64,000 nucleotides of DNA from Moringa oleifera (taxonomy: Eukaryota > Streptophyta > Magnoliopsida > Brassicales > Moringaceae). The stretch is taken from NCBI GenBank assembly GCA_021397835.1, contig JAJFZO010000566.1:3658001-3722000 (forward strand), written 5' to 3'. The notes under the pieces were generated by a model. That model had not been told where the DNA came from. It saw nothing but the letters and a program-made list of their open reading frames with translations, and did not search any database. Made by a program: the position numbers and the translations under genes. Below, one piece after another: positions 19,084 to 31,893 of this stretch; within the stretch, counting starts at the first letter, position 1, and every line of letters begins with the position of its first letter.

Positions 19084-20690
19084 ATTTGAACTCTTTTTTT
19101 TGTCATTATAAGTATCCAAGCTAATAATGAAATTTATAGCATAAAAAATTAACTGACAAAATTAGCTTAAAAAGTTTCACTCATCACAAAACTAACTTAA
19201 CTTATTAAGTTAAATCTTTTTAGCCTTTTCTTCATTATGGAGACTATGTCACCCTTGATTTTTTATTATGAATATCACTATACCCTCATTCACATGTAAA
19301 CTAAAATATCATTTTTTTTACAGTACAATCATTCCATTGTATTATATTATCACTTAACTAGTAACTTAGTCAAATCCCCATCTTCTTTTGCACGTTAAGT
19401 CTTGTAAACCTATTTTTTTCTTCTGTAAGTTGTTTCCTTACTAAGTCTTAAGTAGGAAAAATCTTATTTTACCACATCATCTCTCTAATTTCTTTACAAA
19501 TTGATCAAATTTTGATATTCTTGAAGGTGGCTTACATGCATTGATTGATGGAATTTGCATATCATGCAAGGCAATGTTCATGGTTTGAGTGGTGGTGCTC
19601 AATAGGGAAGATGATCAACCTAGTGAAGAATAGGCAATGATGCTAAACAGATTTTTTGAAATTTTTATTCAAATGTATAGTAAATGATTTATCACTTTCT
19701 GTTTAAATTTTTTCTTGAATTGATGGTTCATGGGTTTCTCTTTATTTTCTTGCGAGGCTTCACAGGCAACCGAAACTCAAATAGCTCCATAATTTTTAGG
19801 TTTGTTTAAAGTTTATTTTCTAACAGTGTATGTGTTCTTATGAATCCTATTATATTATTTTTAGGTTCTATATTGAACCATGCTAGATACATTTTTTTTA
19901 AGGATTTAGTGTTATATGAATTTACAGTAATTTTTACAAATAAATTATGCAGATGCATGTTGGTTATGTGTATGTTTGGTTACTTTTTCTAAAAGACAAT
20001 TATTTTACCTATACTAATAGTTAATTATGTGTGACGATAGTGATATGTGTTTAATGATAGTGATTTTTTCTAGGTCAACTTACTATTTATTTTGCAAATA
20101 TCATAGTTGCCTATTTTAACTAATTTAAACATATTTTCTTTGACAATATTTAATCGTGGAGTTTGATTAGCATGACGTAAAAAATATCGATAATGACTTT
20201 TTATAAGCTACAGTTAATTAATATATGGTGGTAGTGAATTTTTATTTTGTCATAGTGAGTTAGTAACAATAACATAGCCTATAAAATGGTTAAATAGGCT
20301 ATTACTATGCTAATGAAACCTTATTTTATTCATGATGCAATATGGGTAATGATATTCGAGTATTAGTATCATTCAATGAAAAATGGGATGAAAATGGTTC
20401 AAAGTGTATGTATTTTAGAACTATTGTTCGAAACTGTTGTCCGAATTTGTTGTCCAAAACAGAGATATGTTGGTCCCAATGAGCTGTACTTACAAGAAAT
20501 TATTACAGAAGGTAAAATGAATTCTGAATATCGAGTTTGAGATAATTATTAAAATTGATGAAGTAAAACTATGAACGAAAGTGACAAATGATAATAATGT
20601 CAAATTCTTATTGTATGACCATACAACAACAAGAATACCTTTAATAAAAAACTAATTTACATTTTTTATGTGTTTAACATTCTTAACTTT
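19084..20690. other. AT-rich intergenic region, nothing recognised
   Basis: There are no open frames with recognisable products, no pairable terminal repeats and no RNA gene that I can see. Poly-T and AT-rich tracts dominate. Confidence 0.5.
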
Positions 20691-21080
20691 TTTTTACATT
20701 ATCTAAAATTTTCACATTTTTAACATTGGCTACATTATCCATATTTTTCAATTTTTTTTTACCCTTTGGGGCATTATTCTCCTTATTTTTGCATCTTTAT
20801 CATTCTGAGGTATTGTCTTAGATGTGTCTAGGTTTTTTACCTCATGAGGCACTGCCTCAGACGTGTTGATATTTTCAAAAACATGGAGCATTGTCCCAGC
20901 AAAGTCAAAAACCCAAGTCCCTAAGGCATTGCACCAAAGGTGTCAAAACTACTAATATTTTGAGACATTACCCTAGGAGTGTTAAAATTGTCGGTATTTT
21001 GAGACAACCTCAAAAGTGTCAAACATGTCATAATTTAGGGCATCTACCCAAAAGTGTCAAAATGTTCAAAATTTTTTATG
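20690..21080. repeat. Diverged minisatellite of about 39 bp, roughly 8-9 units
   Basis: Successive units of 37-39 bases follow the pattern GAGGCATT-x-CCTCAGA-GTGTCAAAA-x-ATTTT. Examples start near 20802, 20847, 20885, 20925, 20962 and 21001. Because the period is close to 13 codons, the plus-strand frame at 20891-21124 reads a peptide repeat: RHCTKGVKTTNIL, then RHYPRSVKIVGIL, then RQPQKCQTCHNL, then GHLPKSVKMFKIF. The frame is short and lacks a recognised domain. It may be the repeat exon of a decayed transposon gene. Confidence 0.75.
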
Positions 21081-24000
21081 ACTTAGAATTATCATCTGGC
21101 GAGGAGAAATCAACTTGTTGTTGAAAAAATTGAAGATGACATATAAAACATCAAAAAGAAAAAAATCAATATTTATGAATAACATACTTAATTTAGTAGA
21201 TAAATGGTCATGATACCTTATCACTATTACTACTTGTGAAACTTGATAAGAATGTAATTTGATTGTTAATACAATGAGAATTGGATAAAGATGAATGAAC
21301 ATCATCACTCTCAGGTGAAGTAAAGGATGATAAATGAACTTGCACTAATGACTAAATCACTGCCATTAATTTTTGAAACTCTTGGGTTCGACGGTGGTCT
21401 CAACAATTAGATCTTACGATGAATCTAAATGAGTAGATGAAGCATGAAAAATTAATCCCTCTCCAACCTGACCACCTTACTGCAAGAGTTCAATTACAAG
21501 AAAAGGTTAAAAAATAATTTAAATTAATAGTACACAATCAAAAAGGCACATACCTCAATGTCAACAGATTGTGGCACTTGGTCAACGTTTTGCAATATTG
21601 ACCTATACCACATCACCCTTTATAAGAGATGAAGTCAAATAAGTAAGTGCAATCACCTATCAAATGCAATATACTATTATTATTGGTTACATAAAGCAAC
21701 ATATAAGTGTAATAAATTGAAATAAAATCACTTCTCTCACTTGCTCCTTCAAAACTCTAATTATCTTAAAGGTGGTCAGTCTATTACTGAATTTTCACTA
21801 CTAAATACGATACACTCTTTTCCTCTTAGACCGTTTAGTGTCAAGGGTAGGAATAACCTCAAAATCATGTATTTTAAAAACCAAAAAAATCAGCATTAAA
21901 TATTCCTCAAAGAGGAATAATTTTAAATAAAAAAGCTTCAAAAAATAATATATCATGCAAACAAGATAAACCACCACTAATGTAAGATAAATTATTATGG
22001 CAACAAGTAACTAAGGAGCAATCACATTTTACTATCTAAAATATTTATTTTTATTGCAGGAACTAGTTCATTAACTATGTCATTGAGCCATTGAGATGAC
22101 CAATTTAGCATCATGTCTTATTCAAACTCCATTTGCTAATAAATCACTATCACCACATTATAAATCACTGTAACAAACATATAACTAACTTTCGCTGTTA
22201 AGAAAATAACTATCCATTAAAATTTAACATAATAATTTTGACAAATTATAACTTACTAATAATGGCCAATTGAATCCTCATAGCATCATATTTTATTCAA
22301 ACTCCACTTGTTAAGAAGTCACAATAATAAATCACTATCAACATGGTGTAAATCACAATCATAAACAGATAGCTAACTTTTACTGTTGAGAAAATAATTA
22401 TACATCAGAATTTAACACAAAATTTTGATGCTATATAACTTACTAGTGATGGCTAATTGAATCCTTATAAATGGTATTTGATCGACTCCATCCTTAACTT
22501 TGTTTTTCTTTAATATATTCTTATATGCATTAATGGAATGACTAAAGATAACTATCCCCAAGAAAATAAATCAAAAGAATTAAAATCATATATAATTTAA
22601 AAATGCCATGAAGACACTTGCACTATATCTTGTTCCTTTAACAAAAACCTATAAAGTAAATATAAAAAATAAAATTTAAAACCATCAGTCACGAAGTCAA
22701 AAGCACTAAATATAAAACATCACCCAATAATTTAATAGTTACAGTCCTAACACCACTAAAATATCTATGGTAAATACTGCCTAACTACCTTATTATACTC
22801 ATCAACACTAGGCTTCGCACCAAAACGTAAACGTGTAATTAATGCAAACTTCACCTTGGAGAACTTGCAGACGGATCAGTTGAGCTTGAAACTATGTTCG
22901 TCAACCAGCTTGTCGTGCTCTACCATCCTTAATAGTAATCATGTATTACCTAACTTGACATAAATAGATTTTGATATGCCCTAAAAAAATGATCGAAGTA
23001 TGTGTTCTCAAACGTGCTTCTCAGTTTGTCTCTATTTTTCCAATTTGCGAACACTTGATTTAAGGATGTAAGCACATCAAGGTCCTGTGGTTCATGATAG
23101 AATCATTAAACCATTGTGCCATGAGAATCTTTTATGGGTTATCATCTATCATCAACGAAAAAAATTAAAACTTTTTATTACTGCCATGAATGCAAAAATT
23201 ACTATTCATTATTAAATTTTACTAAACACAAATTTATAACTTACTTTCACACATTGATAAATAAGTATTCTACATAAATTAACATTGCACATATAAATCT
23301 ACCAATAACATGCATGTGATGCATAACTCAATTTTTTTAACGTCCTAACATTATTTTTCTGTTAATTTCTTTAACCATCCTAATAATACTCCCATGCACA
23401 AATCATTAACAACGATTACAAATCACTATTAACCAACTTCAACTTATTATGAAACTTTCAAAAATTACTACTACATAGAACTTCTTAACCATCTTAGTAT
23501 ATGTATAGTTCATATGTAACCTTACCATCTCAACACAACCCCAATAACCTTGCACTTTACACACAGCCCCAAACTCTTAATCAAGCTCTTTAAAAAACCT
23601 CCCTACCTTATAAATTTTTACCATAGTTTACCATCAAATATCATTATCAATAGTCAAAATATATTGCTTCTAAAGCCCATTCTCATTTGATACATAAAAT
23701 GTTAAAACTAAATATTTACACCATATTGTTATCATACCTTCACAATGACAGTGAGGAACCCATGTTTCAAAAATGGGATGGTCGATATGAGTTTTTGATA
23801 TACTTTTCACAATGAACTTTTTTGCATAAACCTGTTCAACATGATGAGTGCCTTTTGGAGATGGTCAAAGACAAGGTAATAGTAGCAAGGTGAGGGTGAA
23901 AAAGGTTTCAAGAATAAGTTTCGATAATGTGAAGGATTAACCTCAAATATAAATGTGATGTGAAAAGATGGGTTTGACCAGTCACATTCACTCAAAGATT

Positions 24001-27000
24001 TAATCATATAAGATGGAGAATGAGGGAGACGAAGAGGAATGAGGAGAAGAAGAGAAAAATAATAGGTTACGGGAGACAAGAAAATAGAGATTTTTGCAAG
24101 AAGTTTAAAAATTTTTAAAAACTAAATAAAAACTAACTATTGAAATCCTTTCTGTAAAAGGATGTGTCCGGTCAATATTTATTTTTCAAGTATTACATAA
24201 TTTAATATATGCTGAGGATATAATCAAAATTAAAATATTTTTTCATGAATTGTTTGATATCATTTTATGTGTTTAGGCTAAAAACATATAAATTAGAGAT
24301 TGTAGGACTCTCTCAAAAATAGTAATTAAGAAAAGCTAAAAAAAATATTTTTACCGTAAAAATTATAAAAATAATTAAAGATCATATTTACATATCCAAT
24401 AACATGGTAATTGAATAGTTATTAATCATATTGACGTAAATAATTTAAATTTTGTAATAAACGAAGCTGATTAACGATAAATATTATCATAATAATAAAT
24501 TTTAAATCAATTTTGAGATGATATTCTAAGATGAATCACACTCTAATGTGATCTCAATAATCAAAAGATTAAAATTGAAATGATGCATTGTTTTTATTAT
24601 GATACTATATTTTTATTTTAGATTTTTATTTATTTTTTATTAATGATTTGATCTATAATTAATATATAATAAATTGATTTTTTTAATTTATTATTTTTAA
24701 TTGAATAAATATTACTTAGTATTTTTATATATAATGATGTAATCATAATAATAAAATCAAACACATTAAGATATTTCATATTAGCAACAATCTTGACTGA
24801 AATGCTAAATGATAATGTATTATTCAGCTAGCTTTAACACGATAATAAAAAAATCTAAGCCAATTAAATTTTAACAAAATTATTTGTTATTTATTATTTT
24901 CTAAAAATTTTAAATGTAGTGGCACTATTTTTGATGAATCGAATTTAAAGTTAGAATTTTCTTCATTATTTTTTCATTATTTATTTACTCAATATTTTTC
25001 GTTATTTTTTATTTATTAAAAATTTATTACATTTATTTTTTATTGATACTATTTAAAATTTTAATTTTTTTAATTTTCATTTGAAGTTTTTTTTTGGTAT
25101 TTTATTTTGCTTCACTAATTAAATTTTTAGATTATGTCATGAATGTATAACACAAATGATATAATTGATATAATAATTTTTTAATAAAGTATAATTTTAT
25201 TTTTTGCCAAAAAATTATTATAAAAAATATATTTATAAATAAATTTAATAATAAAATTATTAAAATAACATGTTGGTAATATAATAATATTATATAAAAA
25301 TTAACAATTAAATAAAAAAATAAAGACAGTTAAGACTTAAGACAGTGATAAAGATGTCTTTAATTATTTTTATAAAAATATATTATTTATTTATTTATTT
25401 TTGAAATAAAAAATTATTATTTAATTTTTTATATTCAAGTTTTAGTAAATATTTTTATATTCATAAGATAAATTGATTTTTTTGTGACATAATTAAGCAT
25501 AAATAAGTTTTTTTTATTGATGAGATAATTAATCAATGTATTTGAAAAAAAATTATTTATTGTAAATTTAATAATTCGAGTGTGTTTTTATTTTTATATT
25601 TAATTTTTAATTTTAATTAAAGTAATCTAAAAATAGTAAAATTTATGAAAATATTTATTGATCTAAAAATATTATTAAAAATAAAAATAAAATTTCAAGT
25701 GAGTACCCACTTGATGTTTTAATTTTGTGGAGATGCAATACATTTTCAGTAGATGATGAAGATATTTGAAAATAAATTTTTTATAATTTTATTTGTGAAT
25801 TCTTATTATTGCTATGTTGGTTTTAAGTTATAAATATTTTGTTGAATCTTTAATTGTTTGTGTAATTTATATATTTTAAATTTTATGGTCAAATTTAATG
25901 ATTTATTTGATATTTTGATTTAAATTTTAAAATTATAATTCAAAATAACTTATTATTATTAAATTATAAATAAAATATTAATATGATAAAACAACCCCTT
26001 GCATCCCATAGGTTCAAAATTAGTTGTATACTAATTTCTTTTGTAAGAAATATTTTGTTAAGAATAAAATTCTATTATATTTATTATATTGTTTGTAATA
26101 TAATTTAGTTCATGATATGATTTTATAAATTAAAGTAAACAAAAAATTAATTAGTCAAATTTAAATAGAATGAAATACAAAAATTAAGATGAAAACAAAT
26201 AGAAATATAAAAAATTATAAATAATATTAATAAAAAATGAATGTGATATATTTTCAATAATAATATCTACCATGCATTTTAATAAATAAACAAAATGTAA
26301 ACAAAAAAAAAAAAAGCTTAAGATAAAACAAAAAACGTAGCAACCAAATTTCTTCCACTCTATTTCTCTTAAACCCTTTCATCAACCAATTTTAAGTCGC
26401 TCATTTATTTATTATTGAATTAAAAATATAATAATTAATAAACAATTAAAAATTAAAAAAATTGGATGCAACACTTTTTCAACGTAAACGAGTTTATTGA
26501 TATGAGGATTGAGGATTTTTTCTCTTTCAATTTGGTCATTAGTTGCGATGGACATGACATTCCCTATCAATATAAAAGAACTTGAAAATTTAATAACAAA
26601 ACAATAAAAATAAAAATTCATATCAACGCTTAAAAGAATAAATGTGTAATGTTACAAAAAAGTAAAATATAATTTTTTAAATGCAATAAATAAAATGCTT
26701 CAAAGATTAAAAGCACAACAATGTATAAGCAATCATTGTCAATTGTTTAAAGAGAATAATTTCAAAAAATAAAATAATAAAAAAATTATTTCTTTTAAAA
26801 AAATGTTTATGACAAATAACAATTTTAGGATCTCAAGAAAATATTTTTTTTTCTCTTCAAGGTAACTCATTATTTCTGAAATTCTTCTGATCTTGAAGAA
26901 TAAAAAAAAAATTATGTTGTCAATTTATATAGAGTTTGTAATGATTTCAAAGCCAAATAGCAGTATCAATTTTATTAATTAAGACAAAATTAAAAATTAA

Positions 27001-28430
27001 AATATTTTTAAATATATATTGTCACTAAATTAAAATTTAAGACTAAATTATTCATATGTAAATAAAACTTAAAATTCAACGTTAGGTACTGATGTTGATG
27101 CATAAAGAATCCTATGTGTGTATATATATATATATATTCGATATTAAATTAAATTGCCTAAATTCAATTATATATCTTATGAATCAAGCGAATCTTAAAG
27201 TTTCTAAATTTTGTATTAATTTTTTGTTAAATTTATTCCACATAATTATTAACTTTAATATAAAAAAAGGGTTACATTATCTTGAACCTTATCCTAATGC
27301 TTATGTGGAGCTCATGAGTCATGATTAGTATTTTAGTCCAAAGTTCACTAAGTCTACAAGATTATTCATTTTTCCTTTATTCCTTATGGATATAATGCAT
27401 AAGGTTTTAGCATATTTCATCATATTTTATGTTAAGGTATTTTTTATTTACAGTATACAAAATACTTCACATGTGAATATAGAAATTTTAATCTGCTAAA
27501 AGAAATTTTAACAAAATAATTTTCACTTGAAAGTTTTACACAAAAATAATTAAAATATTAATCTATCATGAAAAAAATTTAAAATTTTAAAATTCCAAAT
27601 TTATTAAGTTTTTTATTTTTCATGTACCAAAAATTCAAAAAATTGAAAAAATTAGTGTATAAGTTGTATTCACATAAAAAATTGAATAGATGCAAATACC
27701 ATTTTAAAGGTAATTATAAAAAACTCAGACTTTACATGTATTTTAATTTAAATGTCAAAATTTTAATTAATTTAGTTTTACATCTAATGTTCCAATTTAA
27801 TTTAGATTATATTAAAAAATTAAATAATTAAAAATACTCAAATTAAAATTCTTGTATAATAATTAACAAAAAAATTTAAAAATTTAAAATACTAAAATTA
27901 AAAATCTTATATAATAAATAACAAGAAATTTTAAATTTTAAATACTAAAAATATATATTTTTTAAAATTTTACATAATGAAAATTTTTAATTTTTCATAA
28001 AAATTAGTTTGAAATAAAAATTATTTAAATTTAAACATAAATTGGAAAGAAGTGTATAATTTATTGAATTCATTTAATAAAAAATTATTAATTTTTAAAA
28101 ATATTTTAAGTTAAAATTTAAATTAAATTAAATCAATAAAATTAAAAAATCAAAATTTCGAATTTTAAATTAAAACTTGTGTAAAGTTTTGATTTTTTAA
28201 ACATTTTTATTCAAATTTTGATCTATCATAACTTTTTGATATTAAAAAAGAATAAAAATAAAAACCACCCACTCGCATTACTAACCAAACCATGATTAGA
28301 TTTATTGGCAGTGAACAAGTGTGGAGTCAACCAAGTCAATGAGAAAATTATTTGAATTGATTAGTTAAGCGCGAATAGCTGTCAAGCACGAATCGGCCAC
28401 ACTGTGGGTAGGCTACTAGGAAGACGACAA
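21080..28430. other. Long AT-rich intergenic region, possible decayed transposon at its left side
   Basis: From 21.3 to 24.1 kb the minus strand has intermittent coding-like pieces, for example a frame near 22980-23130 reading NQVFANWKNRDKLRSTFEN. This is the style of plant transposon-captured or CACTA/Mutator-associated genes, but no catalytic domain or terminal repeat could be shown. From 24.1 to 28.3 kb the DNA is extremely AT-rich, with no credible gene. A (TA) tract lies at 27121-27137. The last part before 28430 should contain distal promoter sequence of the first DC1 gene. Confidence 0.4.
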
Positions 28431-28783
28431 ACGGGAATGCCTTAAAAAAAAAGACCTCTTTGGCAGCACAAATGGGATTGTTTACTTGAGAAATAGTTGC
28501 TTTGAATCGATGACCCACCAGGGAAATTTCCTCTTATTGATGGCTTGCAGAAGAAATAAGTACTGTTCTTGGGATACTGATGAGCCAGAGCTGCTCCGTT
28601 CAACTGACGGATCTGTACCCAACAGGTTTGTGTTGTTGGATGTTGATCTGATAGAAAGAACGAGGGGCAACTGTTTCGTCTTCTATGGCAAATGGGTAAA
28701 TGAAGGAAAGTCAACGATGAAGTGAGGAGCAAGGCAGACGAAGCTTGGATTCGTTGCTGCAGAAAGGAGATAGCAAGAGAGAG

Positions 28784-31700
28784 ATGGGGATTGTGGAATA
28801 TTATTCTATTGGCCTTCTTGCTGCGGCCCTGTTCTTCAAGATACTAAATCTTTCAAGAAAGGAAAAGATTCATCACTTCAGCCATCAGCATCAGTTGACG
28901 CTCATCGAGAAGGATGATGATAATGTTTTCTGCAAAGGGTGTGAGAAACCCTTGTCTGGTTTCGCCTATGGTTGCAGAAATTGCGAATTTTATCTCCATG
29001 AATCCTGCACTGAGTTTCCCCGGGAGCTCGAAAGCTTCGTCCATCCTTGCGCTCTTATTCTGCAGAAATCGTCTTGTTTTCAATGCAGTGTTTGTGAAAA
29101 AGTCAGTGCATCGAGCTTCAGCTACCGCTGCAGCTGGTGTAACTTTGAATTGGACGTCGAGTGCGCCTTGCAGTCGGCAGCCATGGCGGGTGAGGATGAG
29201 GAACAGATGCAACATTTCAGTCATCTTCATCCGTTGAAACTTTCTGAGAAGACAGAATGCGAAGAAATCAGCTGTGATGTATGCGGAAAATTATGTGGAG
29301 GGGCTACTTATGGTTGCATAGAATGCAATTTTTTCCTCCAAAAATCTTGCCTGGATAACCTGCCACAGAAGATCCAGCATTTCTACCATTCCTGCCCCCT
29401 AGTCTTGCTCAGAATTTCCTCCTATCAGTGCGAGATTTGTGCAGAAAATCGGTCAGGCTTGGCCTTTAGCTGTGGCAAGTGTGGGTTCCATCTTGATGTT
29501 GAATGTGCCCTGTTTTCCAAGCAGATTAAGCATTTCCTCCATGAACATCCCTTGACACTTCGTGAGGCGGAAGAGGGGGATGAAGTTTGCTGCACAGGCT
29601 GTGGAGAAAGCTGCTCGGGTCCGACCTACGGTTGCAGTAGATGCAAGTATTATTTACACAAATCATGTGCTGAGCTGGAAAAGAACAGCAAACATTGCTT
29701 TCATAAATGCTTGCTGAGCCTGATCATATCTCCTCCATATCAGTGTGACGGTTGTGGTGAAAACCAGGTAGGCCTGGCATATAACTGTAAGGACTGTGAT
29801 TTCTTTCTGGATGTTGAATGTGCTATGCTTCCCAAAATAAAATCGGATGGCCATAGTAACAAGATCCAGCATTTTCTCCATGAGCATCCATTGACACTTT
29901 GCACAATAGAGGATGATAATGAAGTTCTCTGCAATGGCTGCGGGGAAAGATGCTTGGGCCTGGCTTACAGTTGTAGTCGATGCACCTATTGTTTACATAA
30001 ATCATGCGCAGAACTTCCACAAAAGATTAAACATTTCTTTCATTCATGCAATCACAGACGCAGTCTCAGATTAGTCATGACTTCTTCCTATGAGTGTCAG
30101 GGCTGTAAGGCAAAAGGTTCAGGCTTGGCTTACCGCTGTGTGGACTGTGAGTTTGATCTTGATGTTGAATGTGCTATGCTTCCCACCATAGAAACCGAGG
30201 GTCACAAGAAGATCCAACATTTCAGCCATGGACATCCATTGATAGTGAGTGAAAAGAAGGACTGCGATGAAATTTTGTGCAAAGCCTGCGGAGAAATCTG
30301 CTGCTTAGGCTTGATTTACACTTGCAGCATATGCAGAGACAGCTATTGCTTGCACGAATCATGTGCCAATCTGCTGCAAAATGTCGAACACGAATTCCAC
30401 TCAGATCATTCTCTCAACCTTCTTCATAAAACATTTGAATGCAAAGCATGTGGCTTGCACTTCCGTGGCTTCAGCTACAACTGCGCAAGATGCAACTTTG
30501 ACTTGCATACTGAATGTGCTTCTCTGATACCTTCTATTAAACATGAAGATGATGATCATCTTCTTATTTTCATAAAGCAGATGTATGGGAACCCCAAATG
30601 CAAAGCTTGTGATTCTGCCTTCTGTGGTACATCCTATTTACGCTGTGTGGTGTGTGATTTCAGTGTTCATCTCCTGTGTGCTCCATTACCCCAGAAAATT
30701 AAACACCGCTGTCACATACATCCTCTCACTCTTAAAGATGAACATGTCGAAGATCATTCAGGTGAGTATTACTGTGATGCTTGTGAAGATGTACGAGATC
30801 CAAAGGAATGCGTTTATTACTGTGAGCAATGCGACTTCATCTGTCACGTTGGCTGTGTTTTGTCTGAGGTAAGCTCACATTACTGTATACTTTGAGATAG
30901 TAGGGGAGAAAAAAGTGGCTTTTTTGTGGGCCTAATTTTATAAATATTTTCTTGATTCTGGTTTCCAGATGCCATGTATTTTAAAAACTGACCTATATCT
31001 GCCTAATTGAGTTGTTGGTTGCATTGCAGGTGTTACCTATATTAAGGGGAGAGCGTGGAATTGTGGAATTAAGAAGAGTGAACAGAGAGATTCCCATTAG
31101 TAAATTGACTAGAAAGCACAAGTCCTTAAATGATATACTTGAATCTCTTCCTGAAGATGATGATACAGAATTTGATCTTCTTACATCTGCTTTTGACAAG
31201 GAGATAGAAGTAATTGAAGAAGGATTGGAGAAGGTCACAAACGAAAATATTGATGGCATTCTAAATTTTAACTTGTATTCTGAGAAGGCCTTCATCAAGT
31301 TTCTGAAGGCATTGGAATTTGAACCACCGGAGGAATTTACTGTGATGACTTTCTGGGAGCCTGAGACAGAGATTGTCAGTGTTGGAAATCACAATGTTCC
31401 TAAGGAGTTTGTTCCTGTGCTAGAAAAGTTGATTGACAGATATGGCAATTTCACTGGCGAATCAAATTTAAGTTCTGCTCATGAGTTGCGTGTTCTTGTC
31501 CTGTTTCTTGGGGCCATGTATAGCATGTTCAAAACTAAGGTTGCGGAAGTCACTGGGAGTCTACTCTATGAATGGTGGACTTGCTGCAAATTTGCAGAGT
31601 TTGTGGGATTCAAAGTTTCATTTGCCTTTGAATGTTTGAATAGAGTAGCATATGCTCGATTTGCTCTCGAGTATTCTGAACTACAAGAAGGCACCAAGCT

Positions 31701-31893
31701 TTGCAAACTCCACAAAAAGATCTCGAAGCTTTCTGCAGCGGTTGAGGAGCAGACAAAAAGACTAGAGGAACTGAAAGAAAAGCAAAAGCAGCGTGTGTCC
31801 TCAACTAGATCCGCAAGATCAAGCCTATCAGAGGAAAACCTGACTAAAGCTTTAGAATTGAGGTTGAAAACTGCAAGTGCAGCTTTGTGGTAA
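28784..31893 (+). CDS. DC1 (cysteine/histidine-rich C1-like) zinc-finger protein 1, two exons, 982 aa, 12 modules
   Basis: Exons 28784-30868 and 31030-31893; GT-AG intron in phase 0. The start ATG at 28784 was chosen because the frame upstream opens only with TTG. Residues 8-23 (IGLLAAALFFKIL core) form a hydrophobic segment like a membrane anchor, absent from both neighbours. Residues 30-692 hold about 12 DC1 modules of the form HxFxHxHPLTL-C-x2-C-x6-Y-x-C-x2-C-x2-LHxxC, alternating LHKSC and LDVEC endings. All key Cys/His are present in most modules; the module near 29041 is the weakest. DC1 modules bind zinc and have been linked to stress and developmental signalling; the ligand is unknown here. 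Exon 2 adds 287 residues with a conserved EWW-x-CK-FAxxxGFKVxFAFxxLxxVAYARFALE block and a likely coiled coil (about 915-950). I cannot name that domain. Confidence 0.9.

Noticed and set aside
27121..27137. (TA) tract, and a similar one at 53757-53773
   Set aside because: Simple sequence common in AT-rich plant DNA; no hairpin, origin or other function can be argued.
24100..28280. Possible matrix-attachment or centromere-like DNA because of the extreme AT content
   Set aside because: Only base composition supports it; there are no satellite repeats or known motifs.
28486..28725. 79-codon open frame just upstream of DC1 gene 1
   Set aside because: It lies in the expected leader, has no recognised domain and no counterpart upstream of genes 2 or 3. 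It could be an upstream open frame, but there is no evidence that it is translated.
28745..28783. Longer N-terminus for DC1 gene 1
   Set aside because: The upstream frame opens with TTG, which is not a normal plant start codon; the ATG at 28784 was used.
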